A stretch of 64,000 nt of DNA from Geodermatophilus obscurus DSM 43160 (GCF_000025345.1 NC_013757.1:3410001-3474000); one strand, 5' to 3'; positions 1 through 10,200 are shown, counted from the stretch's first letter. The notes: generated by a model not told the origin, from the sequence alone. Translations and numbers: made by a program.

Positions 1-202
1 GGACGACGGGGTGCTCACGTTCGTTGGTGCTCCTCACAGGTCGTGCGTGCCCGGCCGTCGGGGATCCGGCGGGCGACCGGCGGGGAAGACCGGCGGTGCT
101 GTGGTCCGGGGGTGCGGGCCGGGGGCGACCCGATCCTCGCACTCCCGGAGGTCTACTCCGAGGCTCTGACAGAACGTGTCTCGCCCTCGGCGGACCGATC
201 CG
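1..202. other. Window edge without a recognised gene
   Basis: I see no convincing coding region, RNA gene or repeat here. Short open frames exist on both strands, as expected in GC-rich DNA, but none has a family-like sequence or a credible ribosome binding site. It is probably the 3' flank of the acetyltransferase gene to its right. Confidence 0.4.
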
Positions 203-628
203 TCACACCAGCGGACGCCGCATCGTGACGTGCGCGATACCGGCCTCCTCGTAGACGTCGCCGACGGCGGTGTAGCCGGCCCGCTCGTAGAAGCCCCGGG
301 CCGTGAGCTGGGCGTGCAGCTCGACCTCCGGCAGGCCCACGACGGCGGCCTGCCGGTGCAGCTCGGCGAGGACGGCGGCGCCGTGGCCACGCCCGCGGGC
401 CGCCGCGTCGACCGCCATCCGCCCGATCACCGCCCGGCCGTCGCGCACGAGCAGCCGCCCGGTGGCCACCACGCGACCGTCCTCGTCCTCGGCGAGGGCG
501 TGCACCGCGGTGGCGTCGTGCTCGTCCTGCTCCACCTCGGTCGGCACGCCCTGCTCCTCGACGAAGACGCGGGTGCGCAGGGCGGCCACCTCCGGCCAGT
601 CCGCCGCCGTGGCGCGCCGGGCCCTCAC
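203..628 (-). CDS. GNAT family N-acetyltransferase (ElaA-like)
   Basis: A 141-residue protein matching a single GNAT domain, which transfers the acetyl group of acetyl-CoA to an amine. The N-terminal stretch VFVEEQGVP (residues 21-29) followed by E-x-D-x-x-D is typical of the ElaA-like subgroup. The acetyl-CoA pyrophosphate loop is RGRGHG at 78-83, and RGFYERAGY near 111-119 is the usual C-terminal GNAT strand. The GTG start is set by a 4-bp overlap with the stop of a 26-codon leader ORF whose GAGGAG supplies the ribosome binding site. The substrate cannot be told from the sequence. Confidence 0.88.
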   Translation of the reverse strand: MRARRATAADWPEVAALRTRVFVEEQGVPTEVEQDEHDATAVHALAEDEDGRVVATGRLLVRDGRAVIGRMAVDAAARGRGHGAAVLAELHRQAAVVGLPEVELHAQLTARGFYERAGYTAVGDVYEEAGIAHVTMRRPLV

Positions 629-705
629 GCGGCCTCCTCGCTGCGCTCGTCGGCGCGTCCGCGCCGCCCGGCTGCGTCCGTGCGTGAGCTCGCACGCCCG
701 CTCAC
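625..705 (-). CDS. 26-codon leader ORF linking the CPBP and GNAT genes
   Basis: A GTG-started frame of 26 codons exactly fills the gap between two genes. Its GTG overlaps the TGA of the upstream CPBP gene and its TGA overlaps the GTG of the GNAT gene. The peptide begins VSGRASSRTDAAG and ends SEEAA; the EE codons GAGGAG form the downstream Shine-Dalgarno. The first 22 bases form a hairpin (GTGAGC, 10 bases, GCTCAC). Four related ORFs are at 29433, 31810, 40855 and 54484. Whether the peptide matters or only the coupling is unknown. Confidence 0.55.
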   Translation of the reverse strand: MSGRASSRTDAAGRRGRADERSEEAA

Positions 706-1496
706 GTGGGCCTCCGGACGACGTCGGGCAGCGCGGACGCGGGCACCAGCAGGAAGCGCAGGTCGATCAGCGCGTGCAGGACGACGGGCAGCAGCAGCGA
801 CCCGGTGCCCAGGTACAGCCCCGCCATGACGCCGCCCAGGACGCCGGTCGTCACGATGCCGGCGACGCCCTGGTAGGCGTGCGCCAGCCCGAACGCCAGC
901 GCGCCGGCCACCACCAGCACCGGCGTCGGCAGCTCCCCGCCGACCGCCGCCACCACGGCGAGGAAGAAGCCGCGGTAGAGCCACTCCTCGCAGACGCCGG
1001 CGGTCACCCCGACCAGCGTGAACAGCCGCCGCTCCGCCGTCGTCCGCGGCAGCAGCGCCAGGGTGGCGTGCACGGCCGGCTCGGAGTGCCGCCCCTCCCC
1101 CGGCCGGCGCAGCTCGGTCGCCGCCTGCGCCAGCGCACCCGAGCGCAGCGCCCGCGTGGAGACGACGACGAAGCCGAGGACGGCGACGGTGGCCGCGACG
1201 GCCAGCGGGCCGGGCCACGACTGCGGCCAGCGCAGGCCCACGGCGCCGGCGTCCACCCCGGGTGCCGACAGCCAGACCACCAGGGCGACCACCGCCAGGC
1301 CCCACTCCAGCACCAGCAGCCGGGCGTAGAAGGACCGCCGCGCGCCGGCGTCGGTGCGCAGGCGGCCCTCGAAGCGGCGGTGCAGCACGTGGCCGACGAA
1401 CGGCTCCCCGACCACCAGGTAGCCGGCGACGACGACGGCGGACAGCGCGGCCGGGCCCCACTCGGTGAGCGAGCCGGGCAGCCCGACGGGAGTCAC
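702..1496 (-). CDS. CPBP family intramembrane metalloprotease
   Basis: 264 residues with several hydrophobic membrane segments. It carries the Rce1/CPBP motifs: EEWLYRGFF (residues 170-178, the EExxxR glutamates), FGLAHAYQG (202-210) and HALID (241-245), which together would bind the catalytic zinc in the membrane. Bacterial CPBP proteases act on CaaX-like substrates or bacteriocin-related peptides; no partner is visible here. The start is GTG at 1496, 30 bp after the pseudouridine synthase stop. Its stop overlaps the leader ORF that leads into the GNAT gene. Confidence 0.88.
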   Translation of the reverse strand: MTPVGLPGSLTEWGPAALSAVVVAGYLVVGEPFVGHVLHRRFEGRLRTDAGARRSFYARLLVLEWGLAVVALVVWLSAPGVDAGAVGLRWPQSWPGPLAVAATVAVLGFVVVSTRALRSGALAQAATELRRPGEGRHSEPAVHATLALLPRTTAERRLFTLVGVTAGVCEEWLYRGFFLAVVAAVGGELPTPVLVVAGALAFGLAHAYQGVAGIVTTGVLGGVMAGLYLGTGSLLLPVVLHALIDLRFLLVPASALPDVVRRPT

Positions 1497-1527
1497 GGCC
1501 GAGCTCGCAGGCTCGCGCGCACGGGCG

Positions 1528-2487
1528 TCAGGACTCGGCGCGCAGGATGTCGAGCGCGCCGGCCAGGTCGGGCGGGAAGGGGCTGGTGAACTCCATCCAG
1601 TGGCCGTCGGCCGGGTGCGGGATGCCCAGCCGCGCGGCGTGCAGCCACTGCCGCGAGACGCCCAGCCGGGCGGCCAGGGTCGGGTCGGCGCCGTAGGTGG
1701 TGTCGCCGACGCAGGGGTGGCGCATCGCCGAGAAGTGCACCCGGATCTGGTGGGTGCGACCGGTCTCCAGCCGGATGTCGACCAGGCTGGCGGCCGGGAA
1801 GGCCTCGGCGACCTCGTAGTGGGTCACCGACGGGCGCCCGCCCTGGACGACGGCGAACCTCCAGTCGTGCTTGGGGTGCCGGTCGATCGGGGCGTCGATG
1901 GTGCCCCGGGAGGGGTCGGGATGGCCCTGGACGAGAGCGGCGTAGCCCTTCTCGACCGTCCGTTGCTTGAAGGCCGCCTTGAGCGCGGTGTAGGCCCGCT
2001 CGCTCTTGGCCACCACCATCAGTCCCGTCGTCCCGGCGTCCAGCCGGTGGACGACGCCCTGCCGCTCCGCGGCCCCCGAGGTCGAGACGCGGTAGCCGGC
2101 CGCGGCCAGCCCGCCGACGACGGTGGGCCCCTCCCAGCCGGGGCTGGGGTGCGCGGCGACGCCGACGGGCTTGTCGACCACCACGATGTCGTCGTCGTCG
2201 TGGACGACGGTCAGCCCCGGGACCGGCTCGGGTGCGGCCGACTCCCCCGGCGGCGGGGGCAGCTCGACCTCCAGCCAGCTCCCGCCGCTGATCCGGTCCC
2301 CCTTGCCGCGCACCCGGCCGTCGACGACCACCGCACCCGCGTCGGCGAGGTCGGCGGCCGCGCCGCGGGAGAGGCCGAAGAGCCGGGACAGCGCCTGGTC
2401 GACGCGCTGGCCCTCGAGCCCGTCGGGCACCGGGAGGGCCCGGTGCTGGCCCGCGGGAGTGCTCACGGCGTCCATTCTGACCGTCAC
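1528..2487 (-). CDS. RluA family 23S rRNA pseudouridine synthase
   Basis: 319 residues: an N-terminal S4 RNA-binding domain (about residues 27-80) and an RluA catalytic domain with HRLDAGTTG at 147-155, whose Asp150 is the nucleophile that isomerises uridine to pseudouridine in rRNA. The position beside lspA is the common actinobacterial arrangement for the RluD-like member. GTG 2487 was taken as the start; ATG 2475 and a GTG at about residue 8 of this frame are alternatives because the first residues precede the S4 domain. Confidence 0.9.
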   Translation of the reverse strand: MTVRMDAVSTPAGQHRALPVPDGLEGQRVDQALSRLFGLSRGAAADLADAGAVVVDGRVRGKGDRISGGSWLEVELPPPPGESAAPEPVPGLTVVHDDDDIVVVDKPVGVAAHPSPGWEGPTVVGGLAAAGYRVSTSGAAERQGVVHRLDAGTTGLMVVAKSERAYTALKAAFKQRTVEKGYAALVQGHPDPSRGTIDAPIDRHPKHDWRFAVVQGGRPSVTHYEVAEAFPAASLVDIRLETGRTHQIRVHFSAMRHPCVGDTTYGADPTLAARLGVSRQWLHAARLGIPHPADGHWMEFTSPFPPDLAGALDILRAES

Positions 2488-2530
2488 GGCGACAGGTCCG
2501 GCGCAGTGCCGCCCGCGCGTGGTGAGGTAC

Positions 2531-2599
2531 TGGAACGGCCCCGCGTCAGGGGCCCGCCCCGAGCGTGCGAGGGATGGGGCGACGCGGGGTCCTTCCTCA
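2531..2599 (-). repeat. Double-stem hairpin element, copy 1 (3' of lspA)
   Basis: Begins at the lspA stop codon. Outer stem CCCCGCGTC (2539-2547) pairs with GACGCGGGG (2581-2589), nine perfect base pairs. The inner stem CCCGCCCC (2553-2560) pairs with GGGATGGG with one mismatch around the loop GAGCGTGCGA (2561-2570). The outer stem differs in sequence from other copies but still pairs. Probably a 3' end or terminator structure. Confidence 0.75.
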
Positions 2600-3313
2600 G
2601 TCGCGCGCCGGGGCGCCGCCCCCGGTGCTGCGGGTGCCGTCGAACTCGATGCCGCGCAGCGCCAGCACCACGCCGAGGACGCCGCCGCACACGATCGCCG
2701 AGTCCGCGACGTTGAAGACCGGGTAGAACTCGCCGTCCGGTGCGAACACCGAGATGAAGTCGACGACCCCGCCGCGCAGGAACCCCGGCTCGCGGAAGAC
2801 GCGGTCGACGAGGTTGCCCACCGCGCCGCCGAGCACCAGGCCGAGCGCGACGGCCCAGCCGGTGGCGAACAGCCGGCGGGCGGTGCGCACGATGACCACC
2901 GCGACGGCGACCGCGATGAGCGTGAAGACGACGGTGAAGCCCTCGGCGAAGGAGAACGCCGCCCCGGTGTTGCGGGTGTGGGTCAGGTACAGCGCCCCGC
3001 CCAGCAACCGGATGTCCGCGCCGCGCTCGACGGTGGCGACGACGAGCAGCTTGGTGCCCAGGTCGAGGACCAGCACCACCAGCGCGAGCAGGAGCAGCAA
3101 CCGGGTGCGGGGACGGCGTGCCGCGGTGTCCCCCGAGGCCGCGACGGCGCCGTCCTGGGGGTCGCCCGGTCCGTCCGGGGCGTCGCTGGGGCTGGGCAGG
3201 GAGGGCTCCTCGGTCGATGGCCTGGCGGTGGCCGGCGCGGCCGCTGGGCGCCGTCCTCCCGACGATAGCGGCGGCCGGGGGGAGCTCCTGCCGCCGTCGG
3301 CCGCGACCCGCAA
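2597..3313 (-). CDS. lspA: Lipoprotein signal peptidase II
   Basis: Signal peptidase II, the integral membrane aspartyl protease that removes the signal peptide of prolipoproteins. Four hydrophobic segments follow a disordered Pro/Ala-rich N-terminus. The catalytic aspartates lie in GNLVDR and FNVADSAI. The family is usually 160-200 residues and this frame gives 238. No ATG or GTG lies before the first membrane helix: 3313 is a TTG without a ribosome binding site. A CTG at 3199 has GAGGAG six bases upstream and would give a 200-residue protein, so the true start may be there. It lies next to the pseudouridine synthase gene, as in other actinobacteria. Confidence 0.9.
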   Translation of the reverse strand: MRVAADGGRSSPRPPLSSGGRRPAAAPATARPSTEEPSLPSPSDAPDGPGDPQDGAVAASGDTAARRPRTRLLLLLALVVLVLDLGTKLLVVATVERGADIRLLGGALYLTHTRNTGAAFSFAEGFTVVFTLIAVAVAVVIVRTARRLFATGWAVALGLVLGGAVGNLVDRVFREPGFLRGGVVDFISVFAPDGEFYPVFNVADSAIVCGGVLGVVLALRGIEFDGTRSTGGGAPARD

Positions 3314-3438
3314 CCCGAGACGGTGTGACCCATCTCATGGCGCAGTGCGAGGCATCTCACCACGGAGGGTGACATGTTCGGATGTCCGCTGGTCGATGTT
3401 GGAGAAGCAGCACCCTCCCCCCGAGCCGGAAGGCCGTC

Positions 3439-4932
3439 GTGTCCACCGATCTCGCCCCAGCCACCGACCCCGACGTCGTGCTCGTGGGTGGCGGCGTCAT
3501 GAGCGCGACCCTCGCGTCGCTGCTCGGCGTCGTCGCCCCCGACTGGAGCGTCACCGTCTTCGAGTCCGGGCCCGCGGTGGCCGGCGAGAGCTCCGGCCCG
3601 TGGAACAACGCCGGGACCGGTCACGCGGCCCTCTGCGAGCTCAACTACACGCCCGCCGGCCCGGACGGCTCGGTCGACGTCACCAAGGCCGTGACGATCA
3701 ACGAGCAGTTCGCCGTGTCGCGCCAGTTCTGGTCGCACCTGGTCCGCTCGGGGCTGACCGGGTCGCCCAAGGACTTCATCACCCCCGTCCCGCACGTCAG
3801 CTTCGTGACCGGCGAGGCCGGCCGCTCCTACATGCGCACCCGCCACGCGGCGATGTCCGCCCAGCCGGTGTTCGAGGGGCTGGAGCACACGGACGACCCC
3901 GCCGTGCTGGCCGGGTGGGTGCCGCTGGTGATGGCCGGCCGCCCGGCCGACCAGGTGGTCGCCGCGACCCGCTCGGCCGCGGGCACCGACGTCGACTTCG
4001 GGTCGCTGACCCGGCTGCTGCTCGGCGCCGCCGAGGACCGCGGCGTCCACGTGCACGTCGACCAGCGGGTCACCGACGTCGAGCGCCGGGACGACGGCCG
4101 CTGGTCGGTGACCGTGCGCGACACCGTCAGCGGTGAGGAGCGCACCGTCCGCACCCGGTTCCTGTTCGTCGGGGCCGGCGGTGGCGCGCTGCCGCTGCTG
4201 CAGAAGGCCGCCATCCCCGAGATCCGCGGCTTCGGCGGCTTCCCGGTGAGCGGCATGTTCCTGCGCACCACCTCCCCCGAGCTGGTCTCCGCGCACCAGG
4301 CGAAGGTCTACGGCCAGGCCGCCGTCGGCGCTCCGCCCATGTCGGTGCCGCACCTGGACCTGCGCCTCATCGACGGCGACCACTCGCTGCTGTTCGGCCC
4401 GTACGCCGGCTTCTCGCCGAAGTTCCTCAAGGCCGGCTCGGTCTTCGACCTGCCGCTGAGCATCAAGGCGAACAACCTGGGCTCGATGCTGGGCGTGGCC
4501 CGCACCGAGCTGGCGCTGACCCGCTACCTGATCGGCGAGCTGCTCCAGTCGCGCAGCGCCCGGCACGAGACGCTCACCGCCTTCGTGCCGCTGGCCGAGC
4601 AGGCGGACTGGGACATGATCACCGCCGGCCAGCGGGTCCAGGTGATCAAGCGCGACCCGGCGACCGGGCGCGGTGTGCTGCAGTTCGGCACCGAGCTGGT
4701 CGTCGGCCGCGAGGGGACCATCGCCGGCCTGCTCGGCGCCTCCCCCGGCGCGTCGACGGCGGTCTCAGCGATGCTCACCGTGCTGGAGCGCTGCTTCCCC
4801 GACCGGATCGCCGCGTGGCGCCCGAAGCTGCAGGAGGCGATCCCCTCCTACGGCCGCCGGCTGAACGAGGACCCGGCGCTGCTGGCCGAGGTCCGCGCCG
4901 ACACGATGCAGACCCTCGAGCTCAACGGCTGA
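3439..4932 (+). CDS. mqo: Malate:quinone oxidoreductase
   Basis: 497 residues, normal for the family. A membrane-associated FAD enzyme that oxidises malate to oxaloacetate and passes electrons to quinone, bypassing malate dehydrogenase in the citric acid cycle. The FAD-binding motif VLVGGGVMSATLA is at about 14-26, followed by the Mqo signature GPWNNAGTGHAALCELNYTP. The GTG at 3439 was chosen because it follows a GGAAGG-like site and matches family N-termini; an in-frame ATG at 3382 would add 19 unlike residues. The gene is transcribed alone and ends just before the 86-bp tandem repeats. Confidence 0.95.
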   Translation: MSTDLAPATDPDVVLVGGGVMSATLASLLGVVAPDWSVTVFESGPAVAGESSGPWNNAGTGHAALCELNYTPAGPDGSVDVTKAVTINEQFAVSRQFWSHLVRSGLTGSPKDFITPVPHVSFVTGEAGRSYMRTRHAAMSAQPVFEGLEHTDDPAVLAGWVPLVMAGRPADQVVAATRSAAGTDVDFGSLTRLLLGAAEDRGVHVHVDQRVTDVERRDDGRWSVTVRDTVSGEERTVRTRFLFVGAGGGALPLLQKAAIPEIRGFGGFPVSGMFLRTTSPELVSAHQAKVYGQAAVGAPPMSVPHLDLRLIDGDHSLLFGPYAGFSPKFLKAGSVFDLPLSIKANNLGSMLGVARTELALTRYLIGELLQSRSARHETLTAFVPLAEQADWDMITAGQRVQVIKRDPATGRGVLQFGTELVVGREGTIAGLLGASPGASTAVSAMLTVLERCFPDRIAAWRPKLQEAIPSYGRRLNEDPALLAEVRADTMQTLELNG

Positions 4933-4963
4933 GCCCTTCGTCGTGTGGGGCGCATGAGGAGCC

Positions 4964-5583
4964 GGGACGGCACCTGGCCGGGGTGGACCGGTCGCGGGGG
5001 CCCGGAGGGCCTCCCGACCGGGACACGGGCAGCGGCTCCGCGGCGGTCGGGGACGGCACCTGGCCGGGGTGGACCGGTCGCGGGGGCCCGGAGGGCCTCC
5101 CGACCGGGACACGGGCAGCGGCTCCGCGGCGGTCGGGGACGGCACCTGGCCGGGGTGGACCGGTCGCGGGGGCCCGGAGGGCCTCCCGACCGGGACACGG
5201 GCAGCGGCTCCGCGGCGGTCGGGGACGGCACCTGGCCGGGGTGGACCGGTCGCGGGGGCCCGGAGGGCCTCCCGACCGGGACACGGGCAGCGGCTCCGCG
5301 GCGGTCGGGGACGGCACCTGGCCGGGGTGGACCGGTCGCGGGGGCCCGGAGGGCCTCCCGACCGGGACACGGGCAGCGGCTCCGCGGCGGTCGGGGACGG
5401 CACCTGGCCGGGGTGGACCGGTCGCGGGGGCCCGGAGGGCCTCCCGACCGGGACACGGGCAGCGGCTCCGCGGCGGTCGGGGACGGCACCTGGCCGGGGT
5501 GGACCGGTCGCGGGGGCCCGGAGGGCCTCCCGACCGGGACACGGGCAGCGGCTCCGCGGCGGTCGGGGACGGCACCTGGCCGC
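4964..5583. repeat. Seven tandem 86-bp repeats between two convergent genes
   Basis: The unit beginning GGGACGGCACCTGGCCGGGG recurs at 4964, 5050, 5136, 5222, 5308, 5394 and 5480, with a partial eighth at 5566-5583. By eye the copies are identical. The period of 86 is not a multiple of three, so the long open frames running through it shift frame each unit and are not genes. Each unit contains GGCCC-GGA-GGGCC, a small hairpin, and CCCGACC, which could pair either with the upstream GGTC region or with the downstream GGTCGGG. Between the 3' ends of mqo and the antiporter it may act as a terminator array, but it is also a natural variable-number locus. Confidence 0.95.
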
Positions 5584-5610
5584 GGTGTCGGCCGGTAGGC
5601 CGACGATGAC

Positions 5611-7122
5611 TCAGTCCGCTCCCGAGGCGGTGCCGGTCTCACCGCGCCAGGTGGCCAGCCGGCCGGCGCGGCTGACCGCCCGCAGCCGCCGCTCGGCCTC
5701 CGCGCGCGACCCGCGCGCGGACACCAGCAGGGCCTGGTCGCCGCGCATGAGCCGGGTCGCCGGGCCGGGCACGAACGACCGCCCGTCCCGGACGATGAGG
5801 ACCACCGCGGCGTCCTCGGGCAGCCGCAGCTCCGGCAGGTAGACACCGTGCAGCCGGGATCCCTCGGGCACGGTCAGCTGCATCAGCTCCGCGTCCAGCT
5901 CCTCCAGCGGTGCTGCCTCGACCTGCACGTCACGGGGCGTGACAGGGGTGGCGATCCCCAGGCGCCGCGCGAGCCACGGCAGCGACCACCCCTGGACGAT
6001 CGTGAAGACGACGACCAGCACGAACACCGTGTCGAAGACGGTCGTCGCCCCGGGGACCTGCGCGGTCAGCGGGATGATGGCCGCCACGATCGGCACCGCC
6101 CCGCGCAGGCCCGCCCAGGAGATGAACACCTGCTGGGCCCACGGGAACCGGAACCACACCAGGCTGGCCACCACCGACAGCGGCCGGGCGAGCAGCAGCA
6201 GCGCGCCACCCACCACGAGCGCCGGGCCCACCGCGTCGGACAGCCGGCTCGGCGACACGAGGAGACCGAGCAGGACGAACAGGCCGATCTGCGCCAGCGA
6301 GGCCATGCCCTCGGCGAACCCGATGCTCGCCGCCCGGTGCGGCAGCGTGGCGTTGCCCAGCACCAGGCCGCAGAGGTAGACCGCGACGAAACCGGACGTG
6401 TGCGCCAGCGACGCCGATGAGTAGGCGAGCACGCAGAGCGCCAGTGTCGCCAGGGGGTAGAAGCCGGCCACGGGGAGCGCCACCCGGCGCAGCAGCGCGG
6501 CGCCCCCGAAGCCGATCCCGATCCCGATGACGGCGCCTCCGGCGAGCTCGGCAACCACCACCAGGCCGACCAGCCACCACGGCTGCGTCGTCGCCCCGGT
6601 GAGCGACTCGGCCAGCACGGTCACGAGCAGGATGACCGGAGCGTCGTTGAGGCCGCTCTCGGCCTCCAGGGAGGCGGCCATCCGCCGCGGGAGGGGCAGC
6701 CGCCGCAGGGTCGCGAAGACGGCGGCCGCGTCGGTCGAGCTGATGACCGCGGCGAGCAGGAGGGCGAAGCCCCAGTCGTAGCCGAGGACCAGGACGCCGA
6801 CGGCGGCGGTCACCCCCACGCTGACCGCGACGCCGACGGTGGACAGCGCGACCCCGGGTCCGATCGCCCGGCGGACGTCGGCCCACCGCGTCGTGAGACC
6901 GCCCTCGGCCAGGATGATGACGAGGGCGGCGTACGCCAGCGTGTGGGTGAGGCGGTAGTCCTCGAACTGGACGCCGAGGCCGCTCTCGCCGATGGCCACT
7001 CCGAGGGCGAGGTAGAGCAGCAGGCTGGGCAGTCCCAGCCGATCGGCCAGGCGGAGCGCCACGGCCGCCACGAGGACCACGACCGCGCCCGCGGCGAGCG
7101 CGACGGTGACCGTCGTGTTCAC
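5611..7122 (-). CDS. Potassium/proton antiporter of the CPA1/NhaP2 type
   Basis: 503 residues: about twelve membrane helices from residue 5 to roughly 385 forming a Na_H_Exchanger domain, with SSTDAAAVFATLR as the ion-binding core, and a cytoplasmic C-terminal RCK_C (TrkA-C) domain at about 400-485 ending in a Ser/Gly-rich tail. This architecture is that of NhaP2/CvrA-like K+/H+ antiporters that export potassium in response to osmotic or pH changes. It starts at 7122 and is divergent from ileS across a 120-bp spacer, and converges with mqo on the tandem repeats. Confidence 0.9.
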   Translation of the reverse strand: MNTTVTVALAAGAVVVLVAAVALRLADRLGLPSLLLYLALGVAIGESGLGVQFEDYRLTHTLAYAALVIILAEGGLTTRWADVRRAIGPGVALSTVGVAVSVGVTAAVGVLVLGYDWGFALLLAAVISSTDAAAVFATLRRLPLPRRMAASLEAESGLNDAPVILLVTVLAESLTGATTQPWWLVGLVVVAELAGGAVIGIGIGFGGAALLRRVALPVAGFYPLATLALCVLAYSSASLAHTSGFVAVYLCGLVLGNATLPHRAASIGFAEGMASLAQIGLFVLLGLLVSPSRLSDAVGPALVVGGALLLLARPLSVVASLVWFRFPWAQQVFISWAGLRGAVPIVAAIIPLTAQVPGATTVFDTVFVLVVVFTIVQGWSLPWLARRLGIATPVTPRDVQVEAAPLEELDAELMQLTVPEGSRLHGVYLPELRLPEDAAVVLIVRDGRSFVPGPATRLMRGDQALLVSARGSRAEAERRLRAVSRAGRLATWRGETGTASGAD

Positions 7123-7168
7123 CGCACGCCCCAGGTCACCTCCGCAGTCTCCCGTACGCCGACGTCAG

Positions 7169-7205
7169 GGCCGTCCCACGACCCGGCTGCGCTCCTGGGA
7201 CGGCC
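7169..7205. other. Perfect 10-bp stem hairpin upstream of ileS
   Basis: GGCCGTCCCA (7169-7178) and TGGGACGGCC (7196-7205) form a perfect 10-bp inverted repeat around a 17-base loop, in the spacer between the divergent antiporter and ileS genes. I looked for the conserved T-box motif expected in an actinobacterial ileS leader and did not find it. The hairpin could be a regulatory leader, a DNA operator or another dispersed repeat. Confidence 0.5.
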
Positions 7206-7242
7206 GGCCGAACGCGGTGGCGGCCTCGGGGATGATGGAGGG

Positions 7243-10200
7243 GTGAGCTCACCCGGCCCCTTCCGCGCGCTGCCCCCTCAGGTCGACCTGCCCGCTCTGG
7301 AGCAGGAGGTCCTGGGCCGCTGGGAGGCCGACAAGGTCTTCGCCCGCACGCTGGAGGCCTCCGCCGGCCGACCGCAGTGGAACGTCTACGAGGGCCCGCC
7401 GACCGCGAACGGCCGCCCCGGCACCCACCACATCGAGGCCCGCGCGTTCAAGGACGTCTTCCCGCGCTTCAAGACCATGCAGGGCTGGCACGTGCCCCGC
7501 CGGGCCGGCTGGGACTGCCACGGCCTGCCGGTGGAGATCGCCGTCGAGCAGGAGCTGGGCTTCGCCGGCAAGCCGGACATCGAGCGCTACGGCATCGCCG
7601 AGTTCAACGCCCGGTGCCGGGAGTCCGTCGAGCGGCACGTCGCGGACTTCTCCGACCTCACCCGGCGCATGGGCTTCTGGGTCGACTTCTCCACCGCCTA
7701 CTGGACGATGGACCCGCGCTACATCGAGAGCGTCTGGTGGTCGCTCAAGCAGGTCTTCGACAAGGGCCTGCTGGTCGAGGACCACCGGGTCGCGCCGTAC
7801 TGCCCGCGCTGCGGCACCGGCCTGTCCGACCACGAGGTGGCCCAGGGCTACGAGTCCATCACCGACCCGTCGGTGTACGTCCGGCTGCCGGTCACCGACG
7901 GCGAGTGGGCCGGCAGGGCCGACCTGCTGGTCTGGACGACGACGCCCTGGACGCTCCCGAGCAACACCGCGGTCGCCGTGAACCCCGACGTCACCTACCT
8001 CGTGGCCCGCCGTGGCGAGGACACCCTCGTGGTCGCCGAGCCGCTGCTGGGCGCCGTCTTCGGGGAGACCGACGACGTCGAGGTGCTGGCCCGCACCACC
8101 GGCCGCGACTGGGAGCGGACGCACTACCGCCGTCCGTTCCAGCTGGTCGGCTTCCCCGAGGGCGAGGACGCGCACTTCGTCGTCCTCGCCGACTACGTGA
8201 CCACCGACGACGGCACCGGGCTGGTGCACCAGTCCCCCGCGTTCGGCGCCGATGACCTCGCCGTCTGCCGCAGCTACGGCCTGCCTGTGGTGAACCCGAT
8301 CGACGCGACCGGGCACTTCCTGGCCGAGATCCCGCTCGTGGGCGGCCACTTCTTCAAGGCCGCCGACGCCGCGCTGGTCGAGGACCTGCAGTCTCGCGGT
8401 GTCCTCTGGCGCGAGCAGCGATACGAGCACAGCTATCCGCACTGCTGGCGCTGCCACACGCCGCTCATGTACTACGCGCAGCCGTCCTGGTACATCCGCA
8501 CGTCGGCGGTCAAGGACCAGCTGCTCGCCGAGAACGAGAAGACGCACTGGCACCCCGAGCACATCCAGTGGGGCCGCTACGGCGACTGGCTGCGCAACAA
8601 CGTCGACTGGGCGCTGTCCCGCGACCGGTACTGGGGCACCCCGCTGCCGGTCTGGCGCAACGACGCCGACCCGGGCCGCATGGTCGTCGTCGGCTCGCTG
8701 GCCGAGTTGTCGGAGCTGACCGGCCGGGACCTGTCCGACCTGGACCCGCACCGGCCGTTCATCGACGAGGTGACCTTCACGCTGCCCGGCGAGGAGGGCA
8801 CCTACCGGCGGGTGCCGCAGGTCATCGACGCCTGGTACGACTCCGGCGCGATGCCCTTCGCCCAGTGGGGCGCGCCGTACCGCAACCAGGCGGAGTTCCG
8901 GGCCGCCTACCCGGCGCAGTTCATCTGCGAGGCGATCGACCAGACCCGCGGCTGGTTCTACTCGCTGATGGCCGTCGGCACGCTGGTGTTCGAGCAGAAC
9001 TCGTACGAGAACGTGCTGTGCCTGGGCCACATCCTGGCCGAGGACGGCCGGAAGATGAGCAAGCACCTGGGCAACATCCTCGAGCCCATCCCGCTGATGG
9101 ACCGGCACGGCGCCGACGCCGTCCGCTGGTTCATGCTGGCCGGGGGTTCGCCGTGGTCGGCCCGCCGGGTCGGGCACGAGACGCTGTCCGAGGTGGTCCG
9201 CAAGGTGCTGCTCACCTACTGGAACACCGCCAGCTTCTTCACCCTGTACGCCGAGACCAACGGCTGGGACCCGACCTCGAGCCCCGCCCCGGCGCCGGCC
9301 GAGCGGCCGCTGCTGGACCGCTGGGCGCTGGCCACCCTGGCGGAGGTCACCGAGGGCGTCACCGCGGCGCTGGAGGACTTCGACACCCAGGGTGCCGGCC
9401 GGCTGATCGCGCAGTTCGTCGACGACCTGTCCAACTGGTACGTGCGCCGCTCGCGCCGGCGGTTCTGGGACGGCGACCCGGCGGCGCTGGCCACGCTGCA
9501 CGAGGTGCTCGACGTGCTGACCCGGCTGATGGCGCCGTTCACGCCCTTCGTCACCGAGGAGGTGTGGGCGCGCGCGGTGGCGCCGGGGCGGACCGACGCG
9601 GTCGACAGCGTGCACCTGGCCTCCTGGCCGCAGGTGGACGAGGACGCACGGGACGCCGCGCTCGTCGAGCAGGTGGCGCTGGTGCGCCGGCTGGTCGAGC
9701 TGGGCCGCTCGGCGCGCACGTCGGCCAAGGTCCGCACCCGCCAGCCGCTGGCCCGTGCGGTCGTGGCCGCCCCGGGCTGGGCGGAGCTGCCGCGCGACCT
9801 GGTGGCCGAGGTCGCCGACGAGCTCAACGTCGCCGAGCTGATGGACCTCTCCGCGGTCGGCGGCGAGCTGGTCGACGTCAGCGTGAAGGTCGACTTCCGC
9901 GCCGTCGGCCGCCGGCTGGGCAAGCAGGTGCAGGCGGTGGCCAGGGCGGTCGCCGCCGCCGACGCGCCGGCGCTGGTGGCCGCCTACCGCGGCGGGACGG
10001 CGTCGGTCGAGGTCGACGGGGCGGCCGTGCCGCTGCAGGACGGCGACCTGGTCGTCACCGAGACCCCGCGCGAGGGCTGGACCGTGGCCAGCGGCGGCGG
10101 GCTGACCGTCGCGCTGGACCTGGCGCTGACCCCGGAGCTGGAACGGGCGGGCCTGGTCCGCGAGGCCGTGCGGCTGGTGCAGGAGGCCCGCAAGAACGGC

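Noticed and set aside
1494..1527. A sixth leader ORF between the pseudouridine synthase and CPBP genes
   Set aside because: GAGCTCG-like sequence is present, but there is no open frame with EE codons or a stop/start overlap.
4964..5583. Possible CRISPR array
   Set aside because: The copies are directly adjacent with no unique spacers, and no cas gene is near.
4815..5842. Several long open frames on both strands through the tandem repeats, coding Gly/Pro/Arg-rich proteins
   Set aside because: The 86-bp period shifts frame at each unit and the sequences are identical at DNA level, so the frames are a by-product of GC-rich repeats.
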